From positions 1 through 64,000 of the forward strand of contig JAIOAU010000009.1 of the NCBI GenBank assembly GCA_019873655.1: a DNA stretch of 64,000 nucleotides, read 5' to 3'. This document shows, piece by piece, positions 51,474-61,415 of this stretch. Under the pieces are notes generated by a model. The model saw only the letters and a program-made list of their open reading frames with translations. It searched no databases and was not told the DNA's origin. A program made the translations under genes and the position numbers. Origin of the DNA: Chloroflexota bacterium (GTDB lineage: Bacteria; Chloroflexota; Anaerolineae; Anaerolineales; Villigracilaceae). Every line of letters begins with the position of its first letter. Position 1 is the first letter of the stretch.

Positions 51474-52013
51474 CTAAAGAGGACGGCCAAAGAAAAGGGC
51501 GACATCCCGATTCTCATAATAGTGGTCATTATACCCGCAGAATTCATACCCCAACTTCTGCGCCAGGCGGATGGCCGGCACATTCTTGGAAGACATCTCC
51601 ATAATAAGGTAACGATTTTTACGCTCCAGCGCCCAGGACTGAGACGCCAGCGCCAAAGCCGTGGCAATTCCCTGCCGCCGATAGCGCGGCGCGACGACCA
51701 GGTGCGTCATCCAGGCAGTTTGCGGAATGACTTTATCGGTGAGACGAACATACGCCACCGCCTCCTTGGCCGCGTTGACGGCCACCAGCAGTCCGCTGCG
51801 GCGGCTCCAGTCCTCGCTCAACGCCTCGACCGGCCGCGGCCAGGGAATGGTCACCGTGCGAGGCAGCCGCACCTCGCGGAAGAAAACGCCCACCTGACCC
51901 TCTTCTGTTCGAATTTCCATCTGCCAGACATAATCAGTGCTGCTGCTGTGATCTATCCCCATCAAGACGGGTAAATCAGCAGCCACGGCTGGCCGAATTT
52001 GCACTTGCAGCAT
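51474..52013 (-). CDS. GNAT-family N-acetyltransferase
   Basis: 179 aa. Acetyl-CoA binding loop VAPRYRRQGIATALALASQSW (split over residues 106-126) and the late RLAQKLGYEFCGYNDHYY segment match the GNAT fold. The acceptor is unknown; side-chain or N-terminal acetylation are both possible. Preceded by GAGGTG. It lies between the membrane regulator gene and a membrane protein gene, all leftward. Confidence 0.88.
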   Translation of the reverse strand: MLQVQIRPAVAADLPVLMGIDHSSSTDYVWQMEIRTEEGQVGVFFREVRLPRTVTIPWPRPVEALSEDWSRRSGLLVAVNAAKEAVAYVRLTDKVIPQTAWMTHLVVAPRYRRQGIATALALASQSWALERKNRYLIMEMSSKNVPAIRLAQKLGYEFCGYNDHYYENRDVALFFGRPL

Positions 52014-52022
52014 TGTTACACC

Positions 52023-52697
52023 TCATGGAGCCAAAACCCGCACGGCAATGACGCAGGGCGGGAAAGCATTTCCCTGATTGTCAGTGACCACCAGGCGCAG
52101 AAGATAATCTCCCGGAGTCAATTGACGGGTATCCCAACGACCAAGTTCGGCGTCGCGCACCACCGTGTTGCCGGCGGAAATCGTCGTCCATTGTTCTGCT
52201 CCCAACGGAGAGACTTCGTACTTATAGAAACCAAAACTGGGAATGTCGGCAGACCCCGATAACGTCACCTGGCCTCGAATCTCCATGCCTGGTTCGGGAA
52301 AGGTGATCATAATCTGGCCGGGAATACAGCCGCTCGCCTCAGGGGCGAGAGGTTCGACAGGAGACGGCGTTTGCGAAGAAATGAACAGCGCCAGAGTCTC
52401 GGTCGGCGTGACCAGCGGATTGGCGGTGGGGGTCGGCAATCGCTCTGCGGCTGGCAGCGCCGGCGCCAGAAAAGAGTCCACCAAAAGTTGGCCCAGGAGC
52501 AGGAGAAGAACAATGGCGAGAGAGGCCGTTCGCTGCATGAGTTTTTGATGGGCCAGCCGACGCTCCAGGCCAAAGACAGCCGTGCTCCTTTCGCGCCACG
52601 CCATCCAAACGCGGCGCGCCGCCAGGAGCGCCCACAACGCCAACACGAAATAAATCAAAGGGGCGTAAACGATAAAAAATCTGAAAAGGCTCGTCAT
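52023..52697 (-). CDS. Membrane-anchored protein of unknown function with extracellular beta domain
   Basis: 224 aa. Two membrane helices (about 8-27 and 58-76), a Thr/Pro-rich linker (LPTPTANPLVTPTETL), and a beta-sandwich-like C-terminal domain with GQVTLSGSADIPSFGFYKYE and GDYLLRLVVTDNQGN, which resembles Ig/cadherin-like domains. Two cysteines (SGCIPG, FPPCVI) may pair. Catalytic motifs are absent. Expected to face outside the cell; partner unknown. Confidence 0.78.
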   Translation of the reverse strand: MTSLFRFFIVYAPLIYFVLALWALLAARRVWMAWRERSTAVFGLERRLAHQKLMQRTASLAIVLLLLLGQLLVDSFLAPALPAAERLPTPTANPLVTPTETLALFISSQTPSPVEPLAPEASGCIPGQIMITFPEPGMEIRGQVTLSGSADIPSFGFYKYEVSPLGAEQWTTISAGNTVVRDAELGRWDTRQLTPGDYLLRLVVTDNQGNAFPPCVIAVRVLAP

Positions 52698-52706
52698 CGC
52701 TTTTTG

Positions 52707-53537
52707 CTAGAGGGCGCGCAACACGCCCCTCACGAGCGCCTCCAGTTTCGGGACCAACACCTTGCCTGCCTCCAGCACTTCTTCGTGAGTGGTCATGGTG
52801 TTGCCGTCCAAATTGGCCTTGTTGCTGATCCCGGAAAGACCGAGGACGCGCGTCCCGCCATGCCGCGCTACAATGACCTCTGGAACCGTGGACATTCCCA
52901 CCGCGTCGGCACCAGCCAGGCGCAAGAAGCGCAAGTCGGCGGGAGTTTCAAACGACGGGCCGCTCAGGCCGACGTAGACCCCCTCTTTCAAGTCAATCCC
53001 CGCTGCGACCGCCGCCTGGCGCGCCAGCGCGCACAACTGGCGGTCATAGGCCTGACTCATATCGGGAAAGCGCGGCCCAAAGGCATCGAGGTTCGGGCCC
53101 ACCAGCGGATTCAGCCCCGCCATACAGGCCAGATTCAAATTGTCCAGAATCAGCATCACATCGCCGGGGTTGAAATCAGGGTTGATGGCCCCGGCCGCAT
53201 TGGTGACAATCAAGATTTCCACCCCCAGGCGCTGCATGACGCGCACCGGCAGAGTCACCTGCGCCATGCTGTACCCCTCGTAGTAGTGAATGCGTCCCTG
53301 CATGACCAGGACCGCCTGGCCCTCCAGAAAACCCGCCACCAGCCGGCCGGCATGACCCTGGACGGTGGACTGCGGCCAATCGGGCAAATCCTGGTAAGGA
53401 AAGACCTTCGGCTTCACCACCGCATCTGCCAGGCCGCCCAACCCCGTCCCCAGGATGATGCCCACGCGCGGCCCAAAGTCGAGGCCGGAACGCAACACAC
53501 CGGCCAGGCGGTCGATGATTTCCATGGTAATCTGCAT
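52707..53537 (-). CDS. Purine nucleoside phosphorylase
   Basis: 276 aa, trimeric type (PNP I, MTAP/PunA family). It splits inosine/guanosine with phosphate. Motifs: GIILGTGLGGLADAV (phosphate loop), QGRIHYYEGY, IVTNAAGAINPDFNPGD and GMSTVPEVIVARH. Start ATG 53537 has AGGAG upstream; the longer in-frame extension crosses the promoter of the divergent gene. First gene of the long leftward run. Confidence 0.93.
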   Translation of the reverse strand: MQITMEIIDRLAGVLRSGLDFGPRVGIILGTGLGGLADAVVKPKVFPYQDLPDWPQSTVQGHAGRLVAGFLEGQAVLVMQGRIHYYEGYSMAQVTLPVRVMQRLGVEILIVTNAAGAINPDFNPGDVMLILDNLNLACMAGLNPLVGPNLDAFGPRFPDMSQAYDRQLCALARQAAVAAGIDLKEGVYVGLSGPSFETPADLRFLRLAGADAVGMSTVPEVIVARHGGTRVLGLSGISNKANLDGNTMTTHEEVLEAGKVLVPKLEALVRGVLRAL

Positions 53538-53642
53538 AACATTGTCTCCTGTCGGCGCAGCGGACCGGAGCAAGAACCGGCTCGAACCGGGCCGCCGACC
53601 ATTTTGCATGCTCGCTGAATTATATCTCAACTCCCCGAAGCA

Positions 53643-53671
53643 TTGAAAATTATACCCTCCTGTGCTATGCT
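53643..53671 (+). promoter_or_regulatory. Extended -10 promoter of the HD-GYP gene
   Basis: TTGAAA (53643-53648) and TATGCT (53666-53671) with a 17-bp spacer and TGC just before the -10 (extended -10). The -10 ends 11 bases before ATG 53683, and no ribosome site is visible, so the message would be nearly leaderless. Confidence 0.6.
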
Positions 53672-53682
53672 TTGAGCAGACC

Positions 53683-55911
53683 ATGAAGGATTCTCATCCA
53701 AGCGCTTTTCCTCCGCCCAAACGCAACCACAGCCGTCTTCGCGAATGGTTGTCTCGTTTTACCCCTTTCTATAAAGAAAGACAAGCCCTGCTCGCCCGCA
53801 TCGCTCTGCAGAACGAGCGCATCGAAGCCCTGACCGCTCTGCTGAGTTCCGACCGCCGCCGCCTGGCGCAAATCGGTCTGCTCAGCGATGTCATCCAGAA
53901 TCTCAAAACCGTCCTCGATCAGCCTGTCGCCGCCCAATTGGTGGCCAATGCCATCCGGCGGGCCTTCGATTGTCCCCTCGTCTCCATCCTGTGCCTCGAC
54001 GAAGAACACAAAGAGTTCGTCGCCCTGGCCATGGCCGGGCCTGCCCGTCACCTGATTCCCCCCTCCTACCGTCAGCCGGTCCAGCGCGGGTTGATCGGCC
54101 GCGTCTGGCGGCTGCGCATGACCCAGGTCGCCAACGACACCCGCCGCGACCCGGATTACATCGGCTTCAGCAGCGAAACGTTTCTTTCCGAACTCGTCGT
54201 TCCGCTCATCCAGCGCGGCGTGATCAAAGGGGTCCTGGTCCTCGACCACTACAATCCGGGCGCTTTCTCGAACACCGACATTGCCACCGTCGAAACCGTC
54301 GCCGAACAACTGGTGGAGGCCTGGGAACGCGCCGAGTATCATCAACGTCTGACCGAATTCATTCAGGCCGGCATCGCCCTCTCGACCATGCAAGACGCCC
54401 AAACGGTCACCGAGCAAATCGCGGCCATCGTCCGGAAAACGCTCGACGCCCGTTTTGCCTTCGTCATCCTCATCGACCAAGAAGGCAGCCTGACCCGTCT
54501 GGCAACCAGCGGACAGGCGCCCGGTCTGGAACGCCTGCTGAGAAAAGCGCCCGAAAAAGACCCTCTCATTCAGGCGGTCATCAATACCCGCCAAATCCTG
54601 CGCCTGCGCGATTTCCAGCAGTCGCCTCTGGCCTCGCATTTGAAACCCGACCACGCGTCCTTGAAAAACCTGCTGGCTTTCCCGATCCGTCTCCAGGAAC
54701 TGAGCATCGGCGTCATCCTGGCCTTTGGAAAGCGCGGCCAGCCGTCCTTCAACGAAAATGACGAGGCCCTCGCCAGCCTCATCGCCGCCCAGGCCGCCGC
54801 CGCCATCGAAAGCATCTGGCTCTACCAGGAACTGCGCAACACCCTCAGCACAACCACCCTCCTGTATCAATTGAGCATCCGCATCATGTTGAGCGAAGAC
54901 ATCTCCAAAGCCGTCGAAGCGATTGCCGAAACCGCCTTGCGGCTGGGCAACGCCTCGATGGCCGGCATCGTCTTGCTCAGCCCCGAAGGCCAGATCGAAA
55001 CCCAGGTGGAAGTAGACCCCGACGGCATCGAAACCGGGACCTCCCATCCAATGGCCCTGATCCGGCAAACGGTACAAACCGGCCAGACGATCATCCTCTC
55101 CGACGACCGCTTCAGCAGCAAAGTGTGCATTCCCTTACAGACACAACGCCGCACCTACGGCGCCCTCTGGCTGGACATCCCCGAAGGACGCTGGTACAAC
55201 TCCCGCTACGCCGCCAACCTGCAAACGCTCACCAACCAGGCAACGATCGCCCTGGAACGCCTGATCCTGCTCACCGAGACCCGCAACCAGGCCCTGCGCC
55301 TCGAGGCCGCCTACACAGACCTGGAAGCCAGTTACGACCAGACCCTGAACGCCCTGGTCTCCGCCCTCGACGCCCGCGATCGCGAAACCGAAGGGCACAG
55401 CGCCCGGGTCGCCCACATTGCCCGTCAACTGGGCCAAGAAATGGGCCTCACCGACGAGCAACTCAAAGTCCTGGAGCGCGGCGCCCTGCTCCACGACATC
55501 GGCAAGATCGGCATCAGCGATACCATCCTGCACAAAGCCGGCCCGCTAAACGCCGAGGAATGGGAGATTATGCGCACCCATCCGGAAATCGGCGCCCGAA
55601 TCGTCGAAAAAGTGCCCGCCCTAAGCGAGACCCTGGACATCATCCGCTTTCACCAAGAGCGTTGGGATGGCAGCGGCTACCCGCTCGGCCTGACCGGCAA
55701 TCGAATTCCCCTCCTGGCGCGCATTTTCGCCGTCGCCGACGCCTTCGACGCCCTGACCAGCGATCGCCCCTACCGCCCAGGCATCTCCGAAATGTACGCC
55801 TTGAACTACATTCGCTCCCAATCTGGAATCCTGTTCGACCCACAAGTCGTCGAAGTGTTCGAAAAACTCCTGCTCAGCGGCAAATTTAACGACTTCATTC
55901 CAGAATCATGA
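53683..55911 (+). CDS. GAF-GAF-GAF-type HD-GYP c-di-GMP phosphodiesterase
   Basis: 742 aa. Soluble, with two to three GAF-like domains (about 60-220, 225-390 and 400-545) and a C-terminal HD-GYP domain. Key residues: HDIGKIGI (near 606) and FHQERWDGSGYP (near 655), where the canonical HHE motif reads HQE. It likely degrades c-di-GMP to GMP in response to ligands or light sensed by the GAFs. Its stop overlaps the start of the GGDEF gene (ATGA), so opposing enzymes are made together. Confidence 0.9.
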   Translation: MKDSHPSAFPPPKRNHSRLREWLSRFTPFYKERQALLARIALQNERIEALTALLSSDRRRLAQIGLLSDVIQNLKTVLDQPVAAQLVANAIRRAFDCPLVSILCLDEEHKEFVALAMAGPARHLIPPSYRQPVQRGLIGRVWRLRMTQVANDTRRDPDYIGFSSETFLSELVVPLIQRGVIKGVLVLDHYNPGAFSNTDIATVETVAEQLVEAWERAEYHQRLTEFIQAGIALSTMQDAQTVTEQIAAIVRKTLDARFAFVILIDQEGSLTRLATSGQAPGLERLLRKAPEKDPLIQAVINTRQILRLRDFQQSPLASHLKPDHASLKNLLAFPIRLQELSIGVILAFGKRGQPSFNENDEALASLIAAQAAAAIESIWLYQELRNTLSTTTLLYQLSIRIMLSEDISKAVEAIAETALRLGNASMAGIVLLSPEGQIETQVEVDPDGIETGTSHPMALIRQTVQTGQTIILSDDRFSSKVCIPLQTQRRTYGALWLDIPEGRWYNSRYAANLQTLTNQATIALERLILLTETRNQALRLEAAYTDLEASYDQTLNALVSALDARDRETEGHSARVAHIARQLGQEMGLTDEQLKVLERGALLHDIGKIGISDTILHKAGPLNAEEWEIMRTHPEIGARIVEKVPALSETLDIIRFHQERWDGSGYPLGLTGNRIPLLARIFAVADAFDALTSDRPYRPGISEMYALNYIRSQSGILFDPQVVEVFEKLLLSGKFNDFIPES

Positions 55912-57500
55912 ACATTCCGACCTCTCCTGGCAAAACCATCTTCGCTACCCGGCAGCGGACAAGCGGACTGTTGGCCGCCCTGGCGCTGGTCGTCCTCTTC
56001 TGGGGATCGCTGATCGCGTTCGGAGTCCTGCGCCAGGGACGAATTTCCCCAGAGGAGTATGGCCTGCTCTCGATCAGCGCAACCGGGATCATGTACGCAG
56101 TTTATCTGCTCTATTTTGTCATCCCGTTTTCTCCGCGCCGCAAATTGTGGGGTTGGCTGGTCGCCCTGGTCAGCAGCCTGAGTATCGGACTGTTGGTTCT
56201 GGTTTATCCCCCGGAACTGACCAGGATTCTTCCCTTGCTCACCATTCTGGCAGCCGTGCTGATCGCCATGGTCTCCGGCCGCCCGCCTGCTCATACAGCG
56301 ATTTTCATCGCCGGAGGAATCGCTCTATGGAATGATCCCTTCCCCGACCTTTCCTGGGGGCAGGCTCTGGCAGTCAGCCCGTACTTGATCGCGCTGGTCC
56401 TCGCAGAGACCATCATCCGCCTGCAAGACGCCAACAAAAAACATATCAACCGCCTGGAGACATTGAATAGTTTCGTGCGGCAGATTAGCGCTTCCATCGA
56501 GATCGAACAGGTCATTTCCTCGCTGCACATTGCCATCCAGCGTTCTCTGAAAGCAGACACCTACTACGTCGCCTTTGTCAGAGGGCCCATGCTCCACTTG
56601 AGCATGCTCTACGATGATGGGGAATACTTTCATAACCTGGAAGTCCCCCTCGAAAACTCGCTGGCAGGAAAAGTGGCTACCGACCAGAAACCGCTTTTTC
56701 TGACCAATTTAGTCAAAGAACAAAAGCGAACAGGCGTCACCTATGTCACGGTCGGCAAAGACAAAATCAACCTTTCCTGGATGGGTGCGCCCATCAAATT
56801 CGGCAACGGGCTGGTCGGCGCCCTGGCAGTCGCTTCCTACCAGGCGGCCGCTTTCGACGAGGCCGATTTCGAACTTCTCCAGAACCTGGCGCGGCAAGCC
56901 TCGATTGCGCTGGATAACGCCCATCACCACGCCGAAAGCGTCCAACAATCCCGGCTGGACAGCCTGACCAAAGCGTACAACCATGGTTACTTCCTGGAAC
57001 TCTTGAATCAACAAGCAGTGGCTGCCCTGAACGGAAACGGCTTGTTGAGTCTCATCATGCTCGATATTGACCAGTTCAAACAATATAATGACCTCTACGG
57101 CCACCTGGTCGGCGACCAGGTCTTGACGGCAATGACCGCATCCATCCAAAAGAATATCAAACAGACCGACGCCATCGGCCGCTGGGGAGGAGAAGAATTC
57201 GCCATCCTGCTGCCCAACGCCGACGGCGCCCAGGCCTGTGAGGTGGCAGTCCGCATCCGCGACACCGTCCGGGCGCTCGAAATCCACGACCGGGACGGGA
57301 ATCCCATTCCATCGCCGACCATCAGCCAGGGAGTCGCGGTCTTCCCCCTCGAAACGGACGACATTTTCAGGCTGATAGACCTGGCCGACCAGCGCTTGTA
57401 CATTGCGAAGGAACACGGCCGCGATCAGATCGAACCGCCCCCCACCCACTGGTCGCGCCTGCAATCGCCTAAGAATCCGCCCCCTTCAGAACCGTCTTGA
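55908..57500 (+). CDS. Membrane GAF-GGDEF diguanylate cyclase
   Basis: 530 aa. About six membrane helices (20-165), a short coiled linker, a GAF domain (about 190-345) and GGDEF (about 360-520) with [12 protein letters not shown], a functional GGEEF signature. The inhibitory RxxD site five residues upstream reads KQTD, so product inhibition is probably absent. Makes c-di-GMP. Coupled to the HD-GYP gene. Its last 32 bp overlap the converging threonine aldolase gene. Confidence 0.92.
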   Translation: MNIPTSPGKTIFATRQRTSGLLAALALVVLFWGSLIAFGVLRQGRISPEEYGLLSISATGIMYAVYLLYFVIPFSPRRKLWGWLVALVSSLSIGLLVLVYPPELTRILPLLTILAAVLIAMVSGRPPAHTAIFIAGGIALWNDPFPDLSWGQALAVSPYLIALVLAETIIRLQDANKKHINRLETLNSFVRQISASIEIEQVISSLHIAIQRSLKADTYYVAFVRGPMLHLSMLYDDGEYFHNLEVPLENSLAGKVATDQKPLFLTNLVKEQKRTGVTYVTVGKDKINLSWMGAPIKFGNGLVGALAVASYQAAAFDEADFELLQNLARQASIALDNAHHHAESVQQSRLDSLTKAYNHGYFLELLNQQAVAALNGNGLLSLIMLDIDQFKQYNDLYGHLVGDQVLTAMTASIQKNIKQTDAIGRWGGEEFAILLPNADGAQACEVAVRIRDTVRALEIHDRDGNPIPSPTISQGVAVFPLETDDIFRLIDLADQRLYIAKEHGRDQIEPPPTHWSRLQSPKNPPPSEPS

Positions 57501-58518
57501 ACGCCTCGACCGCCCGGGCGACCCCGGCGTCGTCCACCCAATAGTGAGTGACCAGGCGGAACTGGCGCGCGCCGGTCACGCCGACCAGGACGCCGCGGGC
57601 GCGCAGCCGCTCGGCGACCTCGCGAGTCGAAAGGGGAACCGAGTCCTCCACCGCGACAAAAACCATGTTCGTCGCCGGCATCCCCAGCGGCAGATTCAAG
57701 CCGGGGATGTCCGCCAGGCCCTCCGCCAGCCGCCGGGCGCGGACGTGGTCCTCCGCCAGGCGCTCGACCATCGTTTCGAGCGCGACGATTCCGGCCGCGG
57801 CCAGGATTCCCGCCTGGCGCATTCCCCCGCCCAACACCTTGCGGATGCGATGCGCTTTGCGGATGAAATCGGCCGAACCGCACAACACCGAACCCACCGG
57901 CGCGCACAACCCCTTGCTCAGACAGAACGTCACCGAATCGACCGGCGCAGCCAGGTCGCGGGCCGCCACGCCCAGCGCCGCGGCCGCGTTGAACAGCCGC
58001 GCCCCGTCCAGATGAACGGCCAGGCCGCGGGCGTGGACCAGGTCGGCCACAGCGCGGGTATATTCGACCGTCTGAAACACGCCGCCACAGCGATTGTGGG
58101 TGTTCTCCAGGCAAACCAGCCGGCTGACCGGCGCGTGGACATCGTCCGGGCGGATGGCGGCCTCGATGTCCGCCAGCGCCAGCGAACCGTCGGGCTGATT
58201 GGGCAACTGACAGGAATGCACGCCTCCCAGGGCCGAAATCCCTCCCGCCTCGAACAAGAAAGTGTGCGCCTTGTTGCCCAAAATGACTTCGTCGCCGCGG
58301 CCGCAGTGCGCCAGCACCGCCGCCAGATTGCCCATCGTCCCCGAAGGCACGAACAGGGCCGCCTCCTTGCCGAGCATGGCCGCCGCCATCTCTTGCAGCC
58401 GGTTGACGGTCGGGTCCTCGCCGTAGACGTCATCGCCGACCTCGGCGCGGGCCATCGCCTCGCGCATCGCCGGCGTGGGATGGGTGACGGTATCCGAGCG
58501 CAAATCGACGAATTCCAT
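57469..58518 (-). CDS. ltaE: Low-specificity L-threonine aldolase
   Basis: 349 aa PLP enzyme that splits threonine/allo-threonine to glycine and acetaldehyde. [18 protein letters not shown] opens the protein, [17 protein letters not shown] follows, and the PLP Lys lies in [14 protein letters not shown] (near 200). It is the last gene of the alr-lspA-rluD-ltaE group, 3 bp after rluD. Cytoplasmic. Confidence 0.93.
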   Translation of the reverse strand: MEFVDLRSDTVTHPTPAMREAMARAEVGDDVYGEDPTVNRLQEMAAAMLGKEAALFVPSGTMGNLAAVLAHCGRGDEVILGNKAHTFLFEAGGISALGGVHSCQLPNQPDGSLALADIEAAIRPDDVHAPVSRLVCLENTHNRCGGVFQTVEYTRAVADLVHARGLAVHLDGARLFNAAAALGVAARDLAAPVDSVTFCLSKGLCAPVGSVLCGSADFIRKAHRIRKVLGGGMRQAGILAAAGIVALETMVERLAEDHVRARRLAEGLADIPGLNLPLGMPATNMVFVAVEDSVPLSTREVAERLRARGVLVGVTGARQFRLVTHYWVDDAGVARAVEAFKTVLKGADS

Positions 58519-58521
58519 GGT

Positions 58522-59451
58522 TCACTCCTGAGATTGACGCAATTGCTCTAACACGGCCTGCAATTCGGGCGGAAGCGGAGACTCGAAAGACCGCGCCTGC
58601 TCCTCGCCCGGCAAGCGAATCGTCAGCCGATGGGCGTGCAGGAAGTGGCGCGTCAGCGGCAGGGTGGGTTTGCGCCGCCCATAGACCGTATCCCCGGCCA
58701 CCGGACAGCCCAGAAAGGCCAGATGGACGCGAATCTGATGCGTGCGGCCGGTGCGCGGATGGACCTCCAGCAAGGTGTGACGCTCGAACCTTTCCAGCGT
58801 CCGGTACTCGCTGACTGCCTCGCGCCCCTGCCCGGCCGGAACGACTGCCATCAATTTGCGGTGAACGGTATTCCGCCCGATGGGCGCTTCCACCCGCCCG
58901 ACCGGGGTCGGCGGCGCGCCGTCCACCAGCGCCAGATAGACCTTGTCCACCGTCCGGCTGCGGAACTGGTCCTGCAGCCAGCGGTGAGCGCGTTCGTTCT
59001 TGGCGATGACGATCAGGCCGGAGGTGTCCTTGTCCAGGCGGTGGACGATGCCAGGCCGCTCCTCGCCGCCGACGCCCTCCAGGTCGGGCGCGTGCCCGAG
59101 CGCGGCGTGGACCAGCGTGCCGCGATCATGCCCCGGCGAAGGATGCACGACCATCCCGGCCGGCTTGTCCACAATCAACAAATCCTGATTCTCGAAAACC
59201 ACCGTCAGGGGGATATTCTCCCCCACCAGACCGGTCGGCGCGGGCGGCGGAATGCGCACCTCGACCCGCGCCCCCGGCTCGAGGTCCCGGCCGGCTTTGG
59301 TGACCAGGAGGCCGTCGACGCGCACGAAACCGTCGCGAATCAGCCCTTGCAGGCGCGAGCGCGAAAATTCCGGCAGGCAAGCGGTCAGGAAGACGTCCAA
59401 CCGCTCCGGCTGCGGCCCCGCAAACGTAAACGTCTCCAGCCGATCGCTCAT
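58522..59451 (-). CDS. rluD: RluD-type pseudouridine synthase
   Basis: 309 aa. An N-terminal S4 RNA-binding domain (about 15-75: RLDVFLTACLPEFSRSRLQ) is followed by the catalytic domain with GIVHRLDKDTSGLIVIAK (catalytic Asp near 140) and the later GRTHQIRVHLAFLGCPV. It probably modifies 23S rRNA. Start ATG 59451 overlaps the lspA stop (ATGA). A longer in-frame extension lies over lspA and is rejected. Confidence 0.94.
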   Translation of the reverse strand: MSDRLETFTFAGPQPERLDVFLTACLPEFSRSRLQGLIRDGFVRVDGLLVTKAGRDLEPGARVEVRIPPPAPTGLVGENIPLTVVFENQDLLIVDKPAGMVVHPSPGHDRGTLVHAALGHAPDLEGVGGEERPGIVHRLDKDTSGLIVIAKNERAHRWLQDQFRSRTVDKVYLALVDGAPPTPVGRVEAPIGRNTVHRKLMAVVPAGQGREAVSEYRTLERFERHTLLEVHPRTGRTHQIRVHLAFLGCPVAGDTVYGRRKPTLPLTRHFLHAHRLTIRLPGEEQARSFESPLPPELQAVLEQLRQSQE

Positions 59452-60056
59452 TCTTCCTCGACGATTTCGGCCCAAGACGGTTCGTCCAGCGGCCGACGGG
59501 CCTTCTGCACAGCGCGTTCGCGCAGGTACATGCCCAACACCAGAATTGCCACGCCGAGCGTGATCGAAGAGTCGGCAATGTTGAAGACGGCGAAGTTCCC
59601 AACCGAAATGAAATCCGTCACCCGGCCGTCGAAGCGCAGACGGTCGATCAGGTTGCCGACCGCCCCGCCCAACTGCAGGCTGAGGGCGATCCGCAGGTAC
59701 CACTCCTGCCGCGGCACGCGCCAGAAGAAATAGATAATCGCCGCGGAAACGAAGACGGCCAGAATCATAAAGAGCAGACTGCCATCCTTGAAAAAGCCAA
59801 AGGCCGAGCCGGTATTGTACCAGTGACGGATACGCGCATACGGCAGCAGCCACTCCAGGCCGGGCGGCAGCCAGTCGCCCCCCAGCGGGATGTGGGCGCG
59901 CACCAACTCTTTCGTCCATTGATCGAGGCCCACCGAGGCGCCGGCGACCGAAAAGAGAAACAGATACGCCGTCCCATGCTCTCGCAAGAACAGAACGACC
60001 TTTTTCCAGGCGACCTCGAACCAGGTTGTTTTCACGGGCGAGAATGATTCATTCAT
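59448..60056 (-). CDS. lspA: Signal peptidase II (lipoprotein)
   Basis: 202 aa, four membrane helices, with a ~30-residue N-terminal extension relative to the usual ~165. Conserved parts: DQWTKELV, NTGSAFGFF, GAVGNLIDR (first catalytic Asp in VTDFIS) and FNIADSSI (second Asp). It cuts lipoprotein signal peptides after Lgt acts. Overlaps alr and rluD by 4 bp on each side. Confidence 0.93.
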   Translation of the reverse strand: MNESFSPVKTTWFEVAWKKVVLFLREHGTAYLFLFSVAGASVGLDQWTKELVRAHIPLGGDWLPPGLEWLLPYARIRHWYNTGSAFGFFKDGSLLFMILAVFVSAAIIYFFWRVPRQEWYLRIALSLQLGGAVGNLIDRLRFDGRVTDFISVGNFAVFNIADSSITLGVAILVLGMYLRERAVQKARRPLDEPSWAEIVEEE

Positions 60057-61210
60057 TGAGAATCCTGTATGTAGAGACGCGGGACGCGCGTGTTGATGTT
60101 GGTGAGAATTTCATAGGGGATAGTGCCGGCCCATTCGGCCAGGTCTTCGGCGCTGATCTGTTCGCCGTCGGCCTCGCCCAGCAAAATCACCTCGTCCCCA
60201 TTGTACGCCGAGTCCGATTCGATGTTGACCATCATCTGGTCCATGCAAATCCGCCCGATCTGGGGATAGCGGCGGCCGCGAATCAACACCTGAGCGCGGT
60301 TGGACATGCTGCGGAAGTAGCCGTCTCCGTAGCCGACCGGCACCGTCACGACGCGCACCGGGTGATCAGACTGCCAGGTGGACCCGTAACTGACCGGATG
60401 CCCCGGCTGGACCACCTTGAAATAGACCACCCGCGACTTCCACGCCAGCGCCGGCCGGACCTCGATCCGGCGCGGCGTGTGCGGAGAGGGGTACACCCCG
60501 TAGAGCAAAATCCCCGGGCGGACCATGTCGAAGTGGCTTTCGGGCAGGCTCAGCAGGGCCGCCGAATTGGCCATGTGGCGCAGCGGCGGCATAGGCAGCG
60601 AATGACGCTCGTAGAAATGCAGCACTTCCTGGAAGCGTTCGAGTTGCAGCCGGGCGTGACTCAAGTCCGCCGCGTCGGCGTTGGCGAAGTGAGAAAAAAT
60701 GCCTTCCACCTCCACGTTGCGGCAACAGCGGACGGCCGCCTCCTGCAAAGTGTGGGCATTGTAATAATGAACGCCGATGCGCTCCATGCCGGTGTCGATC
60801 TTGAGATGCACCCTGGCCCGCACGCCCATCTGTTGGGCGGCGGCGTCGATTTGCTCCAGCCGCTCGACCGAGGGCGCGGTCAGAGTCAAATCATATTCCA
60901 GGTACTTTGGAATCTGATTGCCCCAGATTCCGCCCAATACCAGGATGGGAGCGCGCACGCCCAGCCGGCGCAACAAAATCCCCTCCTCCAGCACCGCCAC
61001 GCCGATGTAATCCACCAGCGGCGAGAGGAATTTCGCCACCTCGGCCAGGCCGTGTCCATACGCATTCGCCTTCAGGATGGGCATGATCTTGGCGGGATGC
61101 ACCCAGGCCCGGATGGCCTCCAGATTGGCCCGCAGGCGGCTCAGATTCACCTCGGCCCAGGTGGCGCGCACGCCCTCGTCATTGGCGATGGTCGATTCGT
61201 TGATGCGCAT
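60053..61210 (-). CDS. alr: Alanine racemase
   Basis: 385 aa PLP enzyme that makes D-alanine for peptidoglycan. PLP Lys in LKANAYGHG (near 46), GYGDGYFRSM for the substrate Tyr region and GRICMDQMMVNI late in the chain. A TAGAAT (minus strand, 61223-61218) ends seven bases before the ATG and there is no ribosome site, so the message may be leaderless. First of a four-gene group with lspA, rluD and ltaE. Confidence 0.95.
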   Translation of the reverse strand: MRINESTIANDEGVRATWAEVNLSRLRANLEAIRAWVHPAKIMPILKANAYGHGLAEVAKFLSPLVDYIGVAVLEEGILLRRLGVRAPILVLGGIWGNQIPKYLEYDLTLTAPSVERLEQIDAAAQQMGVRARVHLKIDTGMERIGVHYYNAHTLQEAAVRCCRNVEVEGIFSHFANADAADLSHARLQLERFQEVLHFYERHSLPMPPLRHMANSAALLSLPESHFDMVRPGILLYGVYPSPHTPRRIEVRPALAWKSRVVYFKVVQPGHPVSYGSTWQSDHPVRVVTVPVGYGDGYFRSMSNRAQVLIRGRRYPQIGRICMDQMMVNIESDSAYNGDEVILLGEADGEQISAEDLAEWAGTIPYEILTNINTRVPRLYIQDSQ

Positions 61211-61217
61211 GGACGCT

Positions 61218-61223
61218 ATTCTA
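61218..61223 (-). promoter_or_regulatory. -10 element of alr, apparently leaderless
   Basis: TAGAAT on the minus strand with 7 bases between it and ATG 61210. A weak TGATGA sits at the -35 distance (17-bp spacer). Confidence 0.45.
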
Positions 61224-61293
61224 CCCGATTTGTCGCCTTGTCATCACCCGACTGGCAGGATTGCCGAAGGCAAAAGATTGTCCGCAGAAATGA

Positions 61294-61321
61294 TTGACAC
61301 TTCCTCCCTTTGCGGTATAAT
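61294..61321 (+). promoter_or_regulatory. Consensus promoter of tRNA-Lys
   Basis: Perfect TTGACA (61294-61299) and TATAAT (61316-61321) with a 16-bp spacer, 12 bases before the mature tRNA 5' end. The best sigma-70 match in the window. Confidence 0.88.
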
Positions 61322-61333
61322 CCCAGTCCGCAA

Positions 61334-61407
61334 GGCCGACTAGCTCAATACGGCAGAGCAGCTGACTCTTAATCAGTTGGTTCAGGGTTCGAGTCCCTGG
61401 TCGGTCA
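61334..61407 (+). tRNA. tRNA-Lys (anticodon CUU)
   Basis: 74-base cloverleaf. The acceptor GGCCGAC pairs with GTCGGTC (one G-T), D arm GCTC..GAGC, anticodon stem GCTGA/TCAGT with loop CTCTTAA giving CUU, and T arm CAGGG/TTCGAGT/CCCTG. CCA is not encoded. Own promoter and terminator. Confidence 0.95.
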
Positions 61408-61415
61408 CAGAATCC

